64,000 bases of DNA from Novosphingobium subterraneum (GTDB lineage Bacteria > Pseudomonadota > Alphaproteobacteria > Sphingomonadales > Sphingomonadaceae), in assembly GCF_000807925.1 (NCBI RefSeq), contig NZ_JRVC01000015.1, forward strand, positions 82,604 to 146,603, written 5' to 3'. Below are positions 60,355-64,000 of this stretch, in pieces. Position 1 is the stretch's first letter. Each line of letters begins with the position of its first letter. The notes below the pieces were generated by a model. The model ran no database searches and was not told the origin of the DNA. It worked only from the letters and a program-made list of their open reading frames with translations. Both the position numbers and the translations under genes were made by a program.

Positions 60355-60644
60355 ACGTCTTTGCGCAACCAGCACCTGCTCTTGGCATCAGGCAGAAACC
60401 TGAAAAATGTAACGCTAGCGTCCAGACTTGCTCAGGGTCATAAGGCTATGGCTGCTTCGAGGCGAGCGGCTAGCAGGCGGTTTACGACTCGGCGGACGGG
60501 CGATCAGCCTCGACATCACTGACTTCGCATGGGGCTGCCGCGACTTCATCAGTCAGGAAGTGGTTGCAGGTGCCTTTACGCAGACACCGTGCGATCTTCC
60601 GCAGATCTCGCGGCCCCCTGCACGGCACGAAGAGAATGCGGCCG
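60355..60644. other. Intergenic stretch without recognised gene
   Basis: 290 bases between the convergent HTH and aminotransferase genes. A 10-bp perfect palindrome ACGCTAGCGT lies at 60412-60421. No T-run terminator is seen. A short minus-strand frame runs through it into the aminotransferase 3' end but has no recognisable product. It could contain decayed coding sequence. Confidence 0.4.
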
Positions 60645-61973
60645 CTAGCTCGATGCTTCCACCAGGGCCTTCCGAAGGGATCGCAGAAAGAGTTCCACAT
60701 GCTCCTCTTGGCAAACCAGAGGCGGCCTGATTTTCAGGGTATCCTCGTTTGCGGAGGTCGTGCTGATCAGAACGCCGTCATCCCGCATGAGATTGACCAC
60801 GTCCAGCGCCCGACCACGCCGCTGGTGGGTCGAGTCCGAATCCAGACCGATATCGACGCCGAAGAAGAGCCCCGCATTGCGGATGGCACGGATTCCGGGG
60901 GTTTCGCTCGCAATCTGTTCGAGCCCGGCATGCAGTCGTGCGGAAGCGGCCAGTACGCTTTCCATTATGCAGTCCCGCTGCAAAATGGTTAGCACTGCAT
61001 CGGCAGCAGCGATGCCGACCGTATTGCCGGCAAAGGTGTTCGAATAGCGTGCTGTGTTGCCAAACTTCTCCATCGGAGACCGTCGACCGACCACGCCGCC
61101 GATCGGAAAGCCGTTACCCATCGGCTTGCCCAAGGTGACCAGATCAGGAACGATGCCGTGGCGTTCGAAGCCCCACATATGGGCGCCGGTGCGGCCAAAG
61201 CCGGGTTGCACTTCGTCCGATATGACCAACCCGCCAACCTCGCGCACTGCCTCGACCGCGCCCGCAATGAAGCCCGGGGGATCGATCCAGACGCCGTCGC
61301 TGGAAAAAATGCTGTCGAACAGCAGCGCGGCGACGCCGATGCCACGACGCTGCAAGTCGGCGATCGCCGCACGAACTTCAGCTTCGAAGAAGCCGGAGGC
61401 GTCTGCATCGGACACACCCGCAGGGCCGGGAAGGCGCGCGATTCTTGCGTAGGGACTCAGGTTCACAGCAGCGCCCAGGTTCGGAGAGACCGCGGCTACA
61501 GCAGCACTGGTGCCGTGATAGGCGTAAGACGTAACGATGACCCCTTCGCCACCGCTCGCGAGACGCGCGATGCGCAGGGCAAGGTCGTTGGATTCGCTGC
61601 CGGTGCAGGTGAAGACCACGCGGTCCAGCTCGGGCGGAAATGTTGATGTGAGCCGCTCGGCATATTCCACCAGCCTCGGCTCGAGATATCGCGTGTTGGC
61701 GTTGAGCCGCGCGGCCTGCTCGGCCATCGCCGCATTCACTTCGGGGTGGCAGTGGCCGAGCGAAGGCACATTGTTGTAGAAATCAAGGTAGGGCCGATCG
61801 TCCGGATCGTAGAGCCACATGCCTTCGCCCCGGACAAAGTGTACAGGCTTGCGGTATTGTAGCCGATAGGATGCGCCGAGCACAGCATCCCGCCGTGCGA
61901 TCAACTCGGCCTCGCGCTCCGACAGTTCCGCATCGCCGGGGCGGTAACGATTGGGCATGAGATCTACAGACAT
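60645..61973 (-). CDS. Class III aminotransferase-family PLP enzyme (possible phospho-lyase)
   Basis: 442 residues from ATG 61973, with GAGG upstream; ATG 61988 is possible. The PLP lysine is K283 in TLGKPMGNGFPIGG, the Asp in VISDEVQPGFGRTG, and TCTGSESNDLALRIAR binds the phosphate. It resembles the AGXT2-like group, which includes aminotransferases and the phospho-lyases acting on ethanolamine phosphate or 5-phosphohydroxylysine. The adjacent APH-fold kinase gene makes a phospho-lyase on a phosphorylated amino alcohol an attractive reading. Confidence 0.9.
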   Translation of the reverse strand: MSVDLMPNRYRPGDAELSEREAELIARRDAVLGASYRLQYRKPVHFVRGEGMWLYDPDDRPYLDFYNNVPSLGHCHPEVNAAMAEQAARLNANTRYLEPRLVEYAERLTSTFPPELDRVVFTCTGSESNDLALRIARLASGGEGVIVTSYAYHGTSAAVAAVSPNLGAAVNLSPYARIARLPGPAGVSDADASGFFEAEVRAAIADLQRRGIGVAALLFDSIFSSDGVWIDPPGFIAGAVEAVREVGGLVISDEVQPGFGRTGAHMWGFERHGIVPDLVTLGKPMGNGFPIGGVVGRRSPMEKFGNTARYSNTFAGNTVGIAAADAVLTILQRDCIMESVLAASARLHAGLEQIASETPGIRAIRNAGLFFGVDIGLDSDSTHQRRGRALDVVNLMRDDGVLISTTSANEDTLKIRPPLVCQEEHVELFLRSLRKALVEASS

Positions 61974-62030
61974 CAATTCTCGCCTCATGTTCGGGTATCA
62001 GGTTGTCGTCAGGAACGTGACTTTTGCGCC

Positions 62031-63062
62031 TCAGGCTGCTGCAGTTTCGCTTCGGCTCAGGAGCGCCAACCCTCTCTCGGCCCTGTGGACGTTCTTCATG
62101 ATGTAGCAAGCCGCATCGGGGAAAAGATGCGCTCGCCAATGATTGATAAGGATGAGCGCACCTTGGCGCGCACGCATCAGGCCAGGCAGCAACTCGACCT
62201 CGAGCGCCGAGAGGGGCAGGATGGAGGCATAGCCTGCGATCAGATGCTCGGCTCCCCCCAATGGCAATGCAGGATCGCTAACGAAGTGTCCCGCAGCAAT
62301 GGCGAGGTCCTGCAAGCGCGGGTTCCAGCCGCCGTCGCCGAAGTCGATGAAGGCCACGCCTTGCGGCGTTGCGATCATGTTGAAAGGGCTCGGATCGTTG
62401 TGAGTGGCCTGCCAGTCCAGTTCGCCAAGTCGGGGCGCGATGGCTTCGGAATAGTCCGCCATAGCCTGCCGCACATGGCAGGCGGTGGGTCCTTCGGGGA
62501 CGTAACGCTGCAGGCGGGCCAAGCCATTCCAGCATTGGAGGTTCCACAGGACCGGCCGCCGGGCGCCGGGCAGTTCAAGGGTGGCCATGGCACGGTTTAG
62601 CCGCGCCAACCCCGCGCCTACATCGTGCAGCAAGGCGGGTGAATGCACGAGCGTGTGCAGGGCTGGCCCATCGACACAGGTCTGGAGGTATCCGCCCGTA
62701 TCCTCATGCTCGAATAGCAAGCCGCCTTGATCTGTGCGGATCACACGCGGGACAATGACGTCGGCGGCATTCTCGAGTTCGGCGAGAACGGCGCTTTGGA
62801 AGCGAAAGCTATCACACGCGGACACCCTGTTTGAGGTCTTGAGGATCAGGCGCTGGCCATCGGCAAGCATCGCCACACAAGTGCGCTCGACCTCGGACGA
62901 CAGCGTTGTGAGGGCAGCCTTGATCCCGTAGTATGCATGCAGCAGGAACTCGCCGGTTTCTGGCTCGGCTGTGTCCGGAAGCTGCGCAAGGCTTTCGGCG
63001 GCAGCGCGCAGGAATGCGGGGCCATCACCAAAATGTGCTGCAATGGGTGCGGTGGGCGCCAT
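62031..63062 (-). CDS. APH-fold small-molecule kinase
   Basis: 343 residues; ATG 63062 preferred, GTG 63071 possible. The catalytic loop is THNDPSPFNMI (Asp base, Asn for metal) and the metal Asp is in VAFIDFGDGGW, the layout of aminoglycoside phosphotransferase, choline/homoserine kinase and hydroxylysine kinase. The N-terminal lysine in LILKTSNR probably binds ATP. It is encoded between the HAD paralogue (25-base gap) and the class III enzyme, so it likely phosphorylates an amino alcohol or hydroxy-amino acid. Confidence 0.85.
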   Translation of the reverse strand: MAPTAPIAAHFGDGPAFLRAAAESLAQLPDTAEPETGEFLLHAYYGIKAALTTLSSEVERTCVAMLADGQRLILKTSNRVSACDSFRFQSAVLAELENAADVIVPRVIRTDQGGLLFEHEDTGGYLQTCVDGPALHTLVHSPALLHDVGAGLARLNRAMATLELPGARRPVLWNLQCWNGLARLQRYVPEGPTACHVRQAMADYSEAIAPRLGELDWQATHNDPSPFNMIATPQGVAFIDFGDGGWNPRLQDLAIAAGHFVSDPALPLGGAEHLIAGYASILPLSALEVELLPGLMRARQGALILINHWRAHLFPDAACYIMKNVHRAERGLALLSRSETAAA

Positions 63063-63087
63063 GGCATTCACCCCGGCGAACCGAGAC

Positions 63088-63756
63088 TCACAGCCCGAAT
63101 ACTGCGGGCAGGCGTGTGATGTCTGGAATTTCGCTATATTCGTAGAATGGATTGGCTGGCTCGTGGCCACGGTTGACCCAGACCTTGCTTTTGATGCCGA
63201 TGTCATAGGCCGACATCAGATCGTGTCGGAACGAGGAGGAGACGTGAGTAATGTCCTCCGGTCCGCATCCAAGTGTGTCGAACATGTACTCGAACGCCTG
63301 CAGATGCGGTTTGTAGGCTCCGGCATCCTCAGCGGTCAGAACGGCGTGGAAGGGTGCGCCCAGCTTCGCCACATTCTTCGGTATCTGTGCGTTCATCGAA
63401 TTGGTCAGGATTACCAGGGGGATATGCCGTGCCAGTTTTGCGAGACCCTCTGGTACATCTGCATGGGGCCCCCAAGTGGGCACCCGGTTGTAGATTTCCT
63501 CGGCCTGTTCCGGCCTGAACGAGACGTTGTTGCGCTTGCAGGTGCGTTCCAGGGCCTTGTACACCACTTCGCTATACGGCTTCCAATCGCGCAGCACTTC
63601 ATCGAGACGATATGCCTGGAAGTTGCGGATGAACTCGACCATGCGCGGCTCGTCTAGCAAATGACCAAAATGATCGCGTGCGGCATCTGCCATCTGGAAA
63701 TTGATCAGCGTACCGTGACAATCGAAAGTCACATACTTGGGGCGAAAGTGGCTCAT
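63088..63756 (-). CDS. HAD-superfamily hydrolase, haloacid dehalogenase type II-like (second copy)
   Basis: 222 residues from ATG 63756, with GAGGAAG upstream. Motifs are VTFDCHGTLINF, ILTNSMN and AYKPHLQAFEYMFD, with the same altered loop VSSSFRHD as the protein at 2927. The two share blocks such as YRLDEVL, WKPYSEV and VPTWGPH, so they are paralogues. It leads the minus-strand operon with the kinase and the PLP enzyme. A phosphatase or another HAD reaction on a pathway phosphate is possible. Confidence 0.87.
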   Translation of the reverse strand: MSHFRPKYVTFDCHGTLINFQMADAARDHFGHLLDEPRMVEFIRNFQAYRLDEVLRDWKPYSEVVYKALERTCKRNNVSFRPEQAEEIYNRVPTWGPHADVPEGLAKLARHIPLVILTNSMNAQIPKNVAKLGAPFHAVLTAEDAGAYKPHLQAFEYMFDTLGCGPEDITHVSSSFRHDLMSAYDIGIKSKVWVNRGHEPANPFYEYSEIPDITRLPAVFGL

Positions 63757-63814
63757 GGCGGCTTCCTCATCCTTGCGGTGCCGCCGTTAGTAATCGCCGC
63801 GATGAAATGGGTTT

Positions 63815-63850
63815 TGCCGAATGTGTGAGGCTTTCGGCAGAATTTGCCGA
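63815..63850. promoter_or_regulatory. Operator candidate with three TGCCGA half-sites
   Basis: The perfect 17-bp palindrome TCGGCAGAATTTGCCGA (63834-63850) is preceded by TGCCGAA (63815-63821), which forms a further inverted repeat with TTCGGCA (63833-63839) over 11 bases. The site lies about 80 bases before the HAD start. Its core matches 24299-24313 with one difference. Confidence 0.55.
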
Positions 63851-64000
63851 GATTTCGGTTCCCGGCCGCTCAAGACCAACGATTGCGCGCGTATATGAGT
63901 ATTTCCTCAAATAAGCTTGTATATTTACATATATCAACACCAATTCGTGTCTTGTGTCCTAGTTTCAATGGTTTGCAGGCGATAAACCTGTCCATTGTGT
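63851..64000. other. AT-rich intergenic end of window
   Basis: No coding frame is supported. The sequence becomes AT-rich around 63890-63935 and includes TGTATATTTACA (63918-63929), an inverted repeat with 4-base arms. It probably holds promoters for the HAD operon or for a gene beyond the window. Confidence 0.4.

Noticed and set aside
60482..60700. A 72-codon minus-strand frame
   Set aside because: It overlaps the aminotransferase 3' end, has no recognisable product and no convincing ribosome-binding site.
1..64000. CRISPR arrays, tRNA or rRNA genes, transposases, integrases
   Set aside because: I saw no regularly spaced repeats, no cloverleaf-type or rRNA sequence, and no recombinase motifs in any frame.

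Overview
The window is a high-GC chromosome segment with about 55 genes and no RNA genes, phage, insertion sequences or CRISPR. TonB-dependent receptors, many FAD/FMN oxidoreductases, Rieske and ketosteroid-dehydrogenase-like enzymes, AsnC/Lrp regulators and dense translationally coupled operons suggest a sphingomonad alphaproteobacterium, perhaps Novosphingobium or a relative. This is inferred from gene content and style, not from a marker gene.

Left part (1-27.5 kb, almost all on +). The 3' end of a TonB-dependent receptor and a PepSY membrane protein open the window, followed by a 2-hydroxyacid dehydrogenase. A coupled operon (2.9-10.4 kb) encodes a HAD-like hydrolase, a complete oligopeptide-type ABC importer (binding protein, two permeases, one fused double ATPase), an ornithine-cyclodeaminase-family enzyme and a bicupin. 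Next come two related modules of tandem-domain GNAT acetyltransferase, DAO-type flavin oxidase and aldehyde dehydrogenase, with a D-serine-dehydratase-like PLP enzyme, a GabD-like dehydrogenase and a tartrate/D-malate-type dehydrogenase. A DUF4198/HupE/membrane-acyltransferase block (20.5-24.3 kb) and an aminotransferase-AsnC-M20 hydrolase operon (24.4-27.5 kb) follow. Together this looks like import and oxidative breakdown of an amino compound, with products entering central metabolism as succinate or a dicarboxylate. The substrate cannot be named from sequence.

Middle (27.5-32 kb). A TetR repressor is divergent from a 1154-residue LplT-PlsC-acyl-ACP synthetase fusion, with two operator-like repeats between them and a strong terminator after tetR.

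Right part (32.3-59.4 kb). This is a catabolic island: a luciferase-like monooxygenase, LuxR-type regulator, acyl-CoA synthetase, ACMSD-like amidohydrolase lacking metal ligands, KshA-like Rieske oxygenase, amidase, two tandem AsnC regulators, acyl-CoA dehydrogenase, two SDRs, two Old Yellow Enzyme family reductases, an NTF2-like protein, flavin reductase, a third AsnC regulator, a KstD-like dehydrogenase, an AtuA-family protein, two Coq4-family proteins, a full TonB-dependent receptor and a D-aminoacylase-like amidohydrolase. The set fits uptake and degradation of a bulky hydrophobic, possibly steroid- or terpenoid-like compound.

Right end (59.5-64 kb). After an HTH regulator, a minus-strand operon holds a HAD paralogue of the left-end enzyme, an APH-fold kinase and a class III aminotransferase-like enzyme. 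A 17-bp palindrome, GCGGCA-N5-TGCCGC or TCGGCA-N5-TGCCGA, lies upstream of this operon and of the 24.4 kb operon, with weaker versions upstream of other left-part operons. It suggests one regulon joining the two ends of the window.
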